From Duganella rivi (GTDB taxonomy: Bacteria > Pseudomonadota > Gammaproteobacteria > Burkholderiales > Burkholderiaceae_D): a stretch of 64,000 nt of DNA. Position numbers and translations under genes: made by a program. Under the pieces are notes generated by a model. The model did no database searches. It was not told the DNA's origin and saw nothing but the letters and a program-made list of their open reading frames with translations. Where the stretch lies: contig NZ_WWCK01000002.1 in assembly GCF_009857435.1 (NCBI RefSeq), forward strand, positions 186,001 to 250,000, written 5' to 3'. Shown here piece after piece: positions 29,317 through 38,165 of the stretch. The stretch's first letter is position 1, and every line of letters starts with the position of its first letter.

Positions 29317-30414
29317 ATGAACGTCCAAGAGTACTACCACAACGCGCTGTCGCAGCGCGGCTACAAGCCCGACGAGGCCCAGCAGCGCGCCATCACCCGT
29401 CTGCAGCAATGCTACGACGAATGGGTGGAGTACAAGGGCCAGCGTTCCAGCACCTTCAAGCGCCTGATCAACCGCCCGGCGGTGCCGAAGGGCGTGTATA
29501 TGTGGGGCGGCGTGGGCCGTGGCAAGTCGTTCTTGATGGACAGCTTCTTCTCGGTGGTGCCGCTGGTGCGCAAGACGCGCCTGCACTTCCACGAATTCAT
29601 GCGCGACGTGCACCGCCAGCTGGACGAGCTGCGCGGCGTGGCTGACCCGCTCGATGAAGTGGCCAAGCGCGTCGCCAAAAAGTACCGTTTGATCTGTTTC
29701 GACGAATTCCACATCTCGGACGTGGCCGACGCCATGATCATGTACAACCTGCTGAAGGCGCTGTTCGATAATGGCGTGTCCTTCATCATGACCTCGAACT
29801 ACGATCCGAACCTGCTGTACCCGGACGGCCTGCACCGCGACCGCATCCTGCCGACCATCGCGCTGCTGTACGAAAAGCTGGACGTGATGAACATCGACGC
29901 CGGCATCGACTACCGCGGCCGCGCGCTGGAGCAGGTCGAGGCCTACTACACGCCGCTCAACGCCGAGACCGACAAGGCGCTGCGCGACGCCTACGCCAGC
30001 GTGGCCGAAACCGCCGACGAAGACCCGGTGATCCGCATCGAGGCGCGCGAAATCCGCGCCCTGCGCCGCGCCGGCACCATCATCTGGTTCGACTTCAACA
30101 CCCTGTGCGGCGGCCCGCGCTCGCAGAACGATTATCTGGAAATCGCCAGCCGTTTCCATACCGTGATATTGTCCGGTGTACCGATGATGTCGGCGGCGAT
30201 GTCGTCGGAAGCGCGCCGCTTCACCTGGCTGATTGACGTGTTCTACGACCAGGGCGTGAAACTGCTGATGTCGGCCGAAGTGGAGCCGGAAGAGCTGTAC
30301 ACCACCGGCGCCATGGCCAACGAATTCCACCGCACCGTGTCGCGCATCGTCGAGATGCAGTCGCAGGAATACATGAACCGGCAGCAGCGCGGCGCGGCCG
30401 CATCGCTGTCGTAA
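29317..30414 (+). CDS. zapE: cell division ATPase ZapE (AFG1 family)
   Basis: The 365-residue product is an AAA-type P-loop ATPase of the AFG1/LACE1 family. ZapE acts at the FtsZ ring under stress or low oxygen, and AFG1 homologues help quality control of respiratory complexes. Walker A is GGVGRGKSF (about residues 64-72) and Walker B is ICFDEFHISDVADAM. YxxGVSFIMTSNYDPNLLY-like and EARRFTWLIDVFYD segments fit the family. The start ATG 29317 is chosen over the earlier in-frame ATG at 29281, which lies inside the lpdA terminator. Confidence 0.93.
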   Translation: MNVQEYYHNALSQRGYKPDEAQQRAITRLQQCYDEWVEYKGQRSSTFKRLINRPAVPKGVYMWGGVGRGKSFLMDSFFSVVPLVRKTRLHFHEFMRDVHRQLDELRGVADPLDEVAKRVAKKYRLICFDEFHISDVADAMIMYNLLKALFDNGVSFIMTSNYDPNLLYPDGLHRDRILPTIALLYEKLDVMNIDAGIDYRGRALEQVEAYYTPLNAETDKALRDAYASVAETADEDPVIRIEAREIRALRRAGTIIWFDFNTLCGGPRSQNDYLEIASRFHTVILSGVPMMSAAMSSEARRFTWLIDVFYDQGVKLLMSAEVEPEELYTTGAMANEFHRTVSRIVEMQSQEYMNRQQRGAAASLS

Positions 30415-30426
30415 TTGGATTAGAAA

Positions 30427-31071
30427 ATGAAAGCACTGATCGCATTGCTGGGCGCGCTGGTTGTCAACGCGCAGGCGCAGAACGTCACCTCGGTCGAGCA
30501 GGCCAACGCCGCCTTGATCAAGGTGGCCCAGGATCGCGCCGCCGTCCACGAGGAATTCGCTGCCAGCGAGCGCGAATGCTCGACCAAGTTCTTCGTCAAC
30601 AACTGCCTGGACAAGGCCAAGGAAAAACGCCGCGTGGCGCTGGCCGCCTTGCGCGCCACTGAGGTCGACGCGCAGCATTTCAAGCGTGCCGACTCGGTCG
30701 CCAAGCGCGATGCCGATCTGGCCGAACGCGCCCGCAAGGATGCGGAGGAGGCCGCGCTGCGCGCCGCCCAGCCGCCGAAGCCGCCGCACGAAGAAAAGGA
30801 GCCGCCGAAGGCACCGACCGGCCCGCGCGTGGCCGACCGCGAAGCCGAGCATGAAGCCAAGCTCAAGCGCTTGGAACAGGAAGCTGCCGCCGGCGCCGCC
30901 AAGCGCGCCGCCAATGTCGAAGCGTTCGAGAAGAAAAAAGCCGAATCCGAGCGCCGCCAGGCCGAAGTCGAACGCCGCAAAGCGGAAAACGCCGCCAAGG
31001 CGGAAAAAGCTGCCGCGCGCGCTGAAGCCGACAAGAAAAAGGCCGAGGCCCAGCCGGCGCCGGCCAAGTAA
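30427..31071 (+). CDS. exported Lys/Ala/Glu-rich coiled-coil protein
   Basis: A 214-residue protein with a signal peptide (residues 1-18, ALLGALVVNAQAQ). A helical domain follows (about 20-75) with two cysteines (ECSTKFFVNNCLDKAKEKRR). A long charged coiled coil fills the C-terminal half (about 130-205), rich in KAE/RRQAE repeats, with a Pro-rich hinge near 112-130. No family was recognised beyond its periplasmic look. It is 12 bases from zapE and convergent with the PP2C gene (adjacent stop codons). Possible cell-envelope structural role, not demonstrated. Confidence 0.72.
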   Translation: MKALIALLGALVVNAQAQNVTSVEQANAALIKVAQDRAAVHEEFAASERECSTKFFVNNCLDKAKEKRRVALAALRATEVDAQHFKRADSVAKRDADLAERARKDAEEAALRAAQPPKPPHEEKEPPKAPTGPRVADREAEHEAKLKRLEQEAAAGAAKRAANVEAFEKKKAESERRQAEVERRKAENAAKAEKAAARAEADKKKAEAQPAPAK

Positions 31072-31875
31072 TTACACGGCCCGGCGCATCTTCTCGACGG
31101 TGTAGCCGGGCGCCTCCTGCGGCGGGGCGACCAGCTTGATGATCGCCATCGAGCAATTATCGCCTTTGCCCTGCGCCCGTTCGCCGGCCTTGCCGATCAG
31201 GCGTTCGGCCGCTAGTCTTGGCGTGTTGCGCGCCACCGCCGCCGCCAATTCTTCGGGGCGGAACAACTGCCACAAGCCGTCCGAGCACAGCATTAGCGCA
31301 TCGCCGGCCTGCAAGCCCTCGTGGTGGCCGACCGTAATGAATGGTTCCTTCAAACTATTGCCCAGCACGTTGTTGAGCAGGCGCGAGCCGCGATGTTTCC
31401 TGGCCGCTTCCGGCGGCAGCTTGTCGTGATTGGTGAGGTGTTCGACGTAGGCGCTGTCATTGGTGCGCATGGCGCAGCTTTCGCCGCTGAAACGGTAGAT
31501 GCGGGCGTCGCCGACGTGGGCCCAGACGGCTTGCGCTTGCGGCGTCAGCACCAGCAGGGCGACCGCGCTTTGCGGCTCGGCCGTGGCCGACAGCGGATTC
31601 ATGGTGATCACCTGGTGCACCTCTTGCGCGATATTGCGCAGCAGTTCTTGCAGGCGGGGCAGGTTGGCGGTGTCGCCGACGCGGTACTCGTCGAACAAGT
31701 GCTTGCTGGTCAACAGCACCTGGTCGGCGGCGATGGGGCTGTGATTGCCGTCGGCCAGCACTGCCATCACGTAGCCCGGGGCTTGGGCGGCCGTGTACAG
31801 GGCCACCCGGTCGTTTTGTTGTGACCGGCTGCCGATGTGCTGGGCGGTTCCGGCCTCGATTTTATAGGCGCTCAT
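31072..31875 (-). CDS. PP2C-type serine/threonine protein phosphatase
   Basis: A 267-residue single-domain PP2C phosphatase, cytosolic, that would remove phosphate from Ser/Thr proteins using two metal ions. Motifs in order: GSRSQQNDRVALY, metal-binding Asp in AVLADGNHSP, AHVGDARIYRF, LMLCSDGLWQLF, and terminal metal site GDNCSMAII. A complete catalytic set is visible, so it should be active. It is convergent with the coiled-coil gene. It could oppose the LRR-kinase about 9 kb away, but no evidence ties them together. Confidence 0.85.
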   Translation of the reverse strand: MSAYKIEAGTAQHIGSRSQQNDRVALYTAAQAPGYVMAVLADGNHSPIAADQVLLTSKHLFDEYRVGDTANLPRLQELLRNIAQEVHQVITMNPLSATAEPQSAVALLVLTPQAQAVWAHVGDARIYRFSGESCAMRTNDSAYVEHLTNHDKLPPEAARKHRGSRLLNNVLGNSLKEPFITVGHHEGLQAGDALMLCSDGLWQLFRPEELAAAVARNTPRLAAERLIGKAGERAQGKGDNCSMAIIKLVAPPQEAPGYTVEKMRRAV

Positions 31876-32023
31876 AGTCGGTACTGTATCCTGAACGGCG
31901 GGTGAGCGATCATTCTGTTGGCGGCTGACGCGCCGTAGATTAAACTATGCACCGTGTCGCAGTTCGTGCGCAACGGGTTCGCAACGTCGGTGTTGTTCCA
32001 GTGAAACTATTTGATTGAAAAAT

Positions 32024-32224
32024 ATGGCTGATGTACAAGATATCCAACGTCGTTTAATCGAACTTGACGTCGAACACCGCGATCTGGACGCGGTAATCGA
32101 TATGCTCACGCTGGACGGACACCACGACCAACTGCAACTGCGCCGCTTGAAGAAGCGCAAACTGCAGCTGAAAGACCACATTACTCTGCTGAAAATGCAA
32201 CTTGTGCCTGACGTTCCGGCGTAA
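32024..32224 (+). CDS. YdcH family protein (DUF465)
   Basis: A 66-residue helical protein (MADVQDIQRRLIELDVEHRD... then LRRLKKRKLQLKDHI...). The paired helices separated by HHDQLQ match the small DUF465/YdcH family, whose function is unknown. ATG 32024 is preferred over the TTG nine bases upstream. It lies 15 bases before the helicase gene and is probably cotranscribed with it. Confidence 0.85.
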   Translation: MADVQDIQRRLIELDVEHRDLDAVIDMLTLDGHHDQLQLRRLKKRKLQLKDHITLLKMQLVPDVPA

Positions 32225-32239
32225 CGCACACTACTTATT

Positions 32240-34276
32240 TTGACCGAACACCTGCCACCCGCGCCTGACGCCATCCCTGCCGTTATCGGCGCCACACCTG
32301 AACAGCCTCCCGGCAAGTACGATTCCGAGGTCGAGCGCCTGTTTGGGGCTGGCGGGCCGCTGGGGCCGGCCGTGGGCGACTTTCGCCCGCGCCGCTCGCA
32401 GACCGAGATGGCCAAGGCGATTGCTTCGGCCATCGCCTCGCAAACTACGCTGATTGCCGAGGCGGGCACGGGTACGGGTAAAACTTTTGCGTATCTGGTG
32501 CCGGCGCTGATGTGGGGCGGCAAAACCATCGTCTCGACCGGAACCAAGAACTTGCAGGATCAATTGTTCCTGCGCGACATCCCGACCGTGCGCGCGGCTT
32601 TGCAGGCGCCGGTGTCGGTGGCGCTGCTGAAAGGGCGCTCGAATTATCTGTGCCACTACCATCTGGAGCGTACGCTGCAGAACGGCCGCATGACCTCGCG
32701 TGACGACGTCGGCTACCTGCGCGAAATCTCGCGTTTCCTGAAAATGACCAAGACCGGCGACAAGGCCGAGCTGGCGCGGGTGCCGGAAAATGCGCTGATC
32801 TGGAATCTGGTGACCTCGACCCGCGACAATTGCATGGGCACGGAATGCCAGTACTACCAGGACTGCTTCGTCATGAAGGCGCGCAAGGAAGCGCAGCAGG
32901 CGGACGTGGTGGTGGTCAACCACCACCTGTTCTTCGCCGACGTGGCGCTGAAGGATTCCGGGATTACCGAGTTGCTGCCGTCGGCCAACACGATTATCTT
33001 CGACGAGGCGCACCAGCTGCCGGATACCGCCACCTTGTTCTTCGGCGACACGTTCTCCACCTCGCAGGTGCTGGAACTGTGCCGCGACGTGCTGGCCGAG
33101 GGCTTGTCGAACGCGCGCGATGGCGCCGACTGGGGCAAGGTTGTTACCGTGGTCGAAAAAGCCGCGCGCGACCTGCGCCTGACTTTCCCGCAGGACATCG
33201 TGCGCCTGTCCCTGCCGCAAATCGCGCCGTCGAGCGACTTCTTCCCGGCGCTGGAAACGTTGAAAGACGAGCTGGACGGCATGATGGAAGTGCTGGAAAA
33301 GCAAGCCGAACGGGCGGAAACGCTGGAACAATGCCGCCAGCGCGGTGTTGACCTCGTGGGCCGGCTGGCTGCCTGGAAATTCGATCCGAAAGCCAAGGTC
33401 GCCAAGGGCGAGGAAGCCGTGTTCTGGGTCGAGGCCTATGCTTCATCCTTGCAGCTGCACAAGACGCCGCTGTCGATTGCGCCGATCTTCAACGGCCAGC
33501 GCGAAGGCGTGCCGCGCAGCTGGATCTTCACCTCGGCAACGCTGGCGGTGAAGAACGACTTCAGCCATTTCTCCGAGCAAATGGGCTTGGGCAACGAGCC
33601 ATCGATGTCATGGCCGAGTCCGTTCAATTACGAGGAGCAGGGCATTTTGTACGTGCCGACCGGCTTGCCGGATCCGAATTCCTTCGGCTACACGGACGCC
33701 GTGCTGGATCTCGCGCTGCCGGTGATCGAGGCAGCGGGCGGGAAAACTTTCCTTTTGTGCACGACTTTGCGCGCCGTGAAGCGTGCGGCCGAGCGCTTGC
33801 GCGATGAATTTGAGAAGCGCAACCTGCCATTCCCGCTGTTCGTGCAGGGCGATAAAGGCCGCACCGAGCTGCTGGATCAGTTCCGTAAAGCTGGGAATGG
33901 CGTGCTGATCGGCTCGCAAAGCTTCTGGGAAGGTGTCGACGTGCGCGGCGATGCGCTGTCTTTAGTGATTATCGACAAGCTTCCGTTTGCGCCGCCCGAT
34001 GATCCGGTGCTGGCGGCACGCATCGAAGTAATGGAAAAACAGGGCAAAAACGGCTTCATGAGCCACACCCTGCCTGAAGCAATCATCAATCTGAAGCAGG
34101 GCGCCGGCCGCCTGATCCGCGACGAAAAAGACCGCGGCGTGCTGATGCTGTGCGATCCTCGGGTGATTTCCAAGCCCTACGGCAAGCGGATTTGGCAAAG
34201 CCTGCCGTCCTTCAAACGTACCCGGGAGCAAGAAGTAGTGATCGAATTCTTCAAAAATAAGAATTCCGATCAGTAA
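32240..34276 (+). CDS. ATP-dependent DNA helicase of the DinG/YoaA (XPD-like) type
   Basis: A 678-residue superfamily-2 helicase. Motif order: Q-motif region DFRPRRSQTEMAKAI, Walker A EAGTGTGKTFAYLV, an Fe-S region with cysteines in NYLCHYHLE and NCMGTECQYYQDCFV, DEAH box IIFDEAHQLPD, and C-terminal motifs (GSQSFWEGVDVRGD, QGAGRLIRDEKD). The four cysteines suggest a 4Fe-4S cluster as in DinG and XPD. The translated start is a TTG (32240) with no clear SD; downstream starts would lose the Q-motif. DinG helicases act in R-loop and damage resolution. Confidence 0.9.
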   Translation: MTEHLPPAPDAIPAVIGATPEQPPGKYDSEVERLFGAGGPLGPAVGDFRPRRSQTEMAKAIASAIASQTTLIAEAGTGTGKTFAYLVPALMWGGKTIVSTGTKNLQDQLFLRDIPTVRAALQAPVSVALLKGRSNYLCHYHLERTLQNGRMTSRDDVGYLREISRFLKMTKTGDKAELARVPENALIWNLVTSTRDNCMGTECQYYQDCFVMKARKEAQQADVVVVNHHLFFADVALKDSGITELLPSANTIIFDEAHQLPDTATLFFGDTFSTSQVLELCRDVLAEGLSNARDGADWGKVVTVVEKAARDLRLTFPQDIVRLSLPQIAPSSDFFPALETLKDELDGMMEVLEKQAERAETLEQCRQRGVDLVGRLAAWKFDPKAKVAKGEEAVFWVEAYASSLQLHKTPLSIAPIFNGQREGVPRSWIFTSATLAVKNDFSHFSEQMGLGNEPSMSWPSPFNYEEQGILYVPTGLPDPNSFGYTDAVLDLALPVIEAAGGKTFLLCTTLRAVKRAAERLRDEFEKRNLPFPLFVQGDKGRTELLDQFRKAGNGVLIGSQSFWEGVDVRGDALSLVIIDKLPFAPPDDPVLAARIEVMEKQGKNGFMSHTLPEAIINLKQGAGRLIRDEKDRGVLMLCDPRVISKPYGKRIWQSLPSFKRTREQEVVIEFFKNKNSDQ

Positions 34277-34293
34277 CTTTCGGTAGTGAAACC

Positions 34294-34357
34294 CCACTGC
34301 CAGAGGGGTCTGACCCCGTACGGGGTCAGACCCCGCAGCATATCGCCGTGCGGGGTG
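34294..34357. repeat. REP-like element, copy 1
   Basis: The core 34305-34334 is a perfect 30-bp palindrome: GGGGTCTGACCCC, GTAC, GGGGTCAGACCCC. Flanks CCACTGCCAGA (left) and a GC-rich arm ending GTGCGGGG (right) are shared with the copy at 51001-51063, which is in the opposite orientation. It lies directly downstream of the helicase gene. It is probably an extragenic palindromic repeat and may also act as a transcript-end structure. Confidence 0.85.
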
Positions 34358-34366
34358 AAAGCATGC

Positions 34367-35353
34367 TCAACAATCACTTTGTGGCAACACTACAATCTTG
34401 CCGGTAACCCGTCGCGACGCCATATCGTTTAGGGCTTGGGGCGCTTCTTCGAGTCTGTAGCGTCCCGAAATGTGCGGCTTGATTTTGCCTTCATGCAACC
34501 ATTGCAAGAGCTGGCGCATATTGGCCGCGTTGCCTTTTGGATCACGCTTGGTGAACTCGCCCCAAAAGACGCCCATCAATGACGCACCTTTGAGCAGGGT
34601 CAAATTGAGCGGCATTTTCGGGATGTCGCCGTTGGCGAATCCCACCACCAGGTGACGTCCTCCCCACGCAATTGAACGGAATGCCGGCTCGGTATATTCG
34701 CCGCCGACCGGGTCGTAAATAACGTCCGGGCCTTTGCCGCCGGTGGCCGCCTTGACCGCCTCGCGCAAATCTTCCTTGCTGTAGTTGATCAGCACGTCGG
34801 CGCCGTGCTGTCGGCACACTTCCAGCTTCTCGTCGCTCGAAGCACAAGCAATAATGCGGGCTCCAAGGGCTTTTCCGATCTCAATCGCCGCCAGGCCTAC
34901 CCCTCCGGCTGCGCCAAGAATTAGCATGTTCTCACTATTTTCTAGCTTGGCACGGTTCACAATCGCGTGATACGAGGTGCCGTAGGTGAGGGTGATGGCT
35001 GCCGCAGTCTCGAAATCCATACCCGGTGGCATCGGGATCAGGGCTTGTAAGGGAGCTAACAATTGCTGCCCAAAACCACCGGTCGGAACAAAGGCGATGA
35101 CTTTGTCGCCAGCTTTAAAAGTTGTCACATCAGCAGCAACCGAGCGGATGATGCCGGCCACTTCGCTGCCGGGAACGAAGGGCAGTTCGGGCTTGAACTG
35201 ATACTTTCCTTGCACGATTAATACGTCCGGGAAGTTCACCCCGGCGGCTTGTACATCGATTACTACCTGTCCTGGGGCGGGTTCCAGATCTTGCAATTCT
35301 TTCACTTTTAGCGTGTCCGGCAATCCCCACGCTTCGCATACGACAGCTTTCAT
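34367..35353 (-). CDS. NADPH:quinone oxidoreductase family protein (zinc-free MDR)
   Basis: The 328-residue product is a medium-chain dehydrogenase of the quinone-oxidoreductase type. The N-terminal substrate domain includes AAGVNFPDVLIVQGKY, with no catalytic-zinc cysteines. The Rossmann domain carries the nucleotide loop ILGAAGGVGLAAIEIGKALG, and the C-terminus has FWGEFTKRDP and RYRLEEAPQALNDM. It would reduce quinones or other carbonyl compounds with NAD(P)H. SD AAGGAGACG precedes the ATG at 35353. It is divergent from the TIR/TPR operon. Confidence 0.92.
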   Translation of the reverse strand: MKAVVCEAWGLPDTLKVKELQDLEPAPGQVVIDVQAAGVNFPDVLIVQGKYQFKPELPFVPGSEVAGIIRSVAADVTTFKAGDKVIAFVPTGGFGQQLLAPLQALIPMPPGMDFETAAAITLTYGTSYHAIVNRAKLENSENMLILGAAGGVGLAAIEIGKALGARIIACASSDEKLEVCRQHGADVLINYSKEDLREAVKAATGGKGPDVIYDPVGGEYTEPAFRSIAWGGRHLVVGFANGDIPKMPLNLTLLKGASLMGVFWGEFTKRDPKGNAANMRQLLQWLHEGKIKPHISGRYRLEEAPQALNDMASRRVTGKIVVLPQSDC

Positions 35354-35512
35354 GTGCGTCTCCTTGATTATAAAAAAAGTACGGTCGTTATATTTTTATC
35401 TTACCTGAAACTGCCAGCCGTTTGCGCAAACTTCGGTCTGGCGCACGTTTGTGCTAGCTCAAAGTCTCTGCATTAAGGCTTGTTAGAGTTGGTTAAACGC
35501 AGGGAGGATGTC

Positions 35513-36118
35513 ATGACTATCCGTCACGGCTGCTTTTTCAGTTATGCACATGGCCAGCATGCTTACATGAGCAAATTCAAGGACGACCTGGTCGATGCCT
35601 TGAAGTGCTATCTCGAACCCCACTTTGATAATGAAGAGGAGCTATTTGTTGATAGCGAGCAACTCGGGGGCGGGGACGACCTCGACGAGAAGATCGCGCG
35701 CGCCTTGTGCGAAAGCGTCTGCATGATTGCTATTTATACACCAAAGTACGAGGCCCACGGCTACACCCGCCGCGAGTTTGCAGCCATGCAACTTATCGAG
35801 CACGAGCGCAAACAGTGGTACACGCTGCCCAGCCACCTGATCATCCCCGTCATCATGACCCGCCACCCGAACGGTCTGCCGCCGCAAATTGCCGGGCCGG
35901 GCATGTACGTGGATTTCTCGCGCTATACGCTGGCCAGCGGCGACTTGAAAACCAATCCAGAGTTTCTGCCGGACATAGAAAAAATCGTCCACCGCATTGC
36001 CGAGCATTACCACTGTCTAAAACATAGCACGCCGCCGGGGCACGATTGCGGTCGTTTCGTGATGCCGGAAATCCCGCCCGAATGGCGCGTCATTCCTCCT
36101 CCACATTTCCCACGATAA
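35513..36118 (+). CDS. TIR domain protein, first gene of the TIR/ATPase-TPR pair
   Basis: A 201-residue protein. Residues 5-130 form a TIR_2-type domain: box 1 HGCFFSYAHG, box 2 ELFVDSEQLGGGDDLDEKI, and a helix with YTRREFAAM. E88 lines up with the catalytic glutamate of TIR NADases such as SARM1 (xWxxKE pattern). The tail (130-201) is a Pro/His-rich extension with PPEWRVIPPPHFPR. Start ATG 35513 has a strong SD (GGGAGG). The next gene starts 9 bases after its stop codon. TIR enzymes in bacteria degrade NAD+ or make signalling nucleotides in phage defence. Activity here is inferred. Confidence 0.85.
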   Translation: MTIRHGCFFSYAHGQHAYMSKFKDDLVDALKCYLEPHFDNEEELFVDSEQLGGGDDLDEKIARALCESVCMIAIYTPKYEAHGYTRREFAAMQLIEHERKQWYTLPSHLIIPVIMTRHPNGLPPQIAGPGMYVDFSRYTLASGDLKTNPEFLPDIEKIVHRIAEHYHCLKHSTPPGHDCGRFVMPEIPPEWRVIPPPHFPR

Positions 36119-36127
36119 AGGTTTGCC

Positions 36128-38095
36128 ATGGAACTCAATCCATTGACCCTGCCGCCGCTCAGCACCAGCGGTGAAGTGATTACTTTCTATTCTTATAAAG
36201 GTGGGACGGGGCGCACGATGGCGCTGTCTAATATAGCAGTGCTGCTGGCGCGCCAGCAGAACGCCACCACGCCGGTGCTGATGATCGACTGGGATTTGGA
36301 GGCGCCGGGGCTGCACCACTATTTTCCCGACCAGCATCAGGAGGCCAAACCCGGCGTGCTGGAATTATTCGAGGCCTGCCGCGAGCGGCTGCAACGCCCG
36401 CGCAGCGGCGGCGCGGCGGTGGACGACGAAGCGCTGGCGCACGAGGTGCTGGAGGCTGTTGGCTGGGAGCAATATGTCAGCCGGGTCGATCAAAGCAGCC
36501 AGCTCTACCTGATGCGCGCCGGCCGCTGCGACGACAGCTACGGCGAGCGCCTGGCCGCGCTGCGCTGGGAAGACTTGTTCTACACCTGCCCAGCCTTGTT
36601 CCGCTGCTTTGCCGACCGGCTGTCGCGCCACTTCCGCTACGTGCTGGTCGACTCGCGCACCGGCCGCAGCGACAGCGCCGGCATCTGCACGACCTTGCTG
36701 CCGCGCAAGCTGGTGGTAGTGTTCACGCCAAACCGGCAGAGCCTGGAGGGCGTGCAAGCGCTGGTCACCCGCGCCACCACTTACCGCCGCAGCCACGAAG
36801 ATGAGCAGCGGCCGCTGCTGGTCTATCCCCTGCCATCGCGCATAGAGATGGGCGACAGCATCCAGCGCTCCCATTGGCGGCGCGGCGACGAGCGCCAGCA
36901 CATTCTCGGCTATCAGCCCAGTTTTGAAGAGTTGATCCGCGACTGCTACGGCATGCAGAAAGTCTCGCTGGAAAGCTATTTCGACGAGGTGCAGCTGCAG
37001 CAGACCCGCACCTTTGCCTATGGCGAACAAGTGGCGGTGCGGCTCGACCAGGGCGGCGACCGCTTCTCGCTGACGCGTACTTTCGAGGCCTTCCTCGCGT
37101 GGCTGGCGCCCGGCTATTTCCCGTGGCAGTCCCACCGCGAAATCCACTTGCTGACCTCGATCAATGAGGCGCGCCGCCTGGTGTCGGAAGGGGGCGGCGC
37201 GGCGCGGGCAGTGCCGCAACCGTTGGCGCGCGACCTCAACCAGTTGGGCGATTTATACCGGCGCGAGGGCAAGCTGCGCCAGGCGCTGGCCTGTTTCGAG
37301 GAAAGCCTCGCCTTGCGCCAGCGCAGTTTGGGCGAGGATCACCCTGACACTTTGGCCAGCAAGACCAGCATGGCCGCCGCGCTGCGCCAGCAGGGCAAGC
37401 TGGAGGAGGCGCAATTTCTCGAGGAATGCGTGGTCGACGCGCGCGAGCGCCAGCTGGGCTCCGAGCATTTCGATACGCTGGCGGCGCGTAGCAACCTCGC
37501 TGTCACCATGGGGCAGCAAGGCCGGCTGGCCGAGGCGCTGGCGGTGCAAGACGCCGTCATCGATACTTATATGAAGCTGCTCGGCGCCGACCATCTGGTA
37601 ACCCTGTCCGCCAAGGCCGCCCGCGCCGAGTTGCTGCTGCAACGCGGCGACGCCGAACACGCCCGCAGCGTGCAAGAGCAAGTCCTCGCCGCGCGCAAGC
37701 GCTTGCTGGGCGCCGAGCATGCCGACACGCTGCGCAGCAAGGCCGCGCTGGCCCGCACTTTGTTGCATATGGAGGAATTGGAGGCCGCCCGCAGCCTGCT
37801 GGAAGCGGTGCTGCACGCCCACCTGCGGCGGCTGGGGCCGGATCACCCGGAAACCCGCCGCGCCCGCGAACAGTTGTTGGACGTGCAACTGCAACTGGGC
37901 GTGCCGGCCGGCGAATTGCCGCCCATGCACGAGCTGCACCAGAACGCGTCCATGGATGATTATGGCGATGCCCTGGTGCGCTCGGCCGGGCGAGGGCGGC
38001 CGCAGAATTCAGCCAACGGCCTCTGGTCGCGCAGCGCGGATGAATTGCTGGCGCTGGAGCTGCACCTGGCCACGCCGCACACGCCGTCTCGTTGA
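36128..38095 (+). CDS. ParA/MinD-like ATPase fused to kinesin-light-chain-type TPRs
   Basis: A 655-residue protein. Residues 15-300 are a SIMIBI-class P-loop domain with deviant Walker A KGGTGRT (24-30; Arg replaces the usual second Lys) and DWDLEAPG (switch/Mg site). VDSRTGRSDSAGICT follows. Residues about 365-580 are five roughly 42-residue repeats with the LGxxHxxTL signature (e.g. SLGEDHPDTL, QLGSEHFDTL), as in kinesin light chain. The 9-base spacing from the TIR gene implies one operon. TPRs and an ATPase fit a sensor or assembly platform for the TIR effector. No close characterised relative recognised. Confidence 0.85.
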   Translation: MELNPLTLPPLSTSGEVITFYSYKGGTGRTMALSNIAVLLARQQNATTPVLMIDWDLEAPGLHHYFPDQHQEAKPGVLELFEACRERLQRPRSGGAAVDDEALAHEVLEAVGWEQYVSRVDQSSQLYLMRAGRCDDSYGERLAALRWEDLFYTCPALFRCFADRLSRHFRYVLVDSRTGRSDSAGICTTLLPRKLVVVFTPNRQSLEGVQALVTRATTYRRSHEDEQRPLLVYPLPSRIEMGDSIQRSHWRRGDERQHILGYQPSFEELIRDCYGMQKVSLESYFDEVQLQQTRTFAYGEQVAVRLDQGGDRFSLTRTFEAFLAWLAPGYFPWQSHREIHLLTSINEARRLVSEGGGAARAVPQPLARDLNQLGDLYRREGKLRQALACFEESLALRQRSLGEDHPDTLASKTSMAAALRQQGKLEEAQFLEECVVDARERQLGSEHFDTLAARSNLAVTMGQQGRLAEALAVQDAVIDTYMKLLGADHLVTLSAKAARAELLLQRGDAEHARSVQEQVLAARKRLLGAEHADTLRSKAALARTLLHMEELEAARSLLEAVLHAHLRRLGPDHPETRRAREQLLDVQLQLGVPAGELPPMHELHQNASMDDYGDALVRSAGRGRPQNSANGLWSRSADELLALELHLATPHTPSR

Positions 38096-38165
38096 TAAAA
38101 ATTAATATGTTTTCCGCGCGGTTGCTATGCGCAGCAAGGGCATTGCTTCGGGTAAAATCTCCTGC

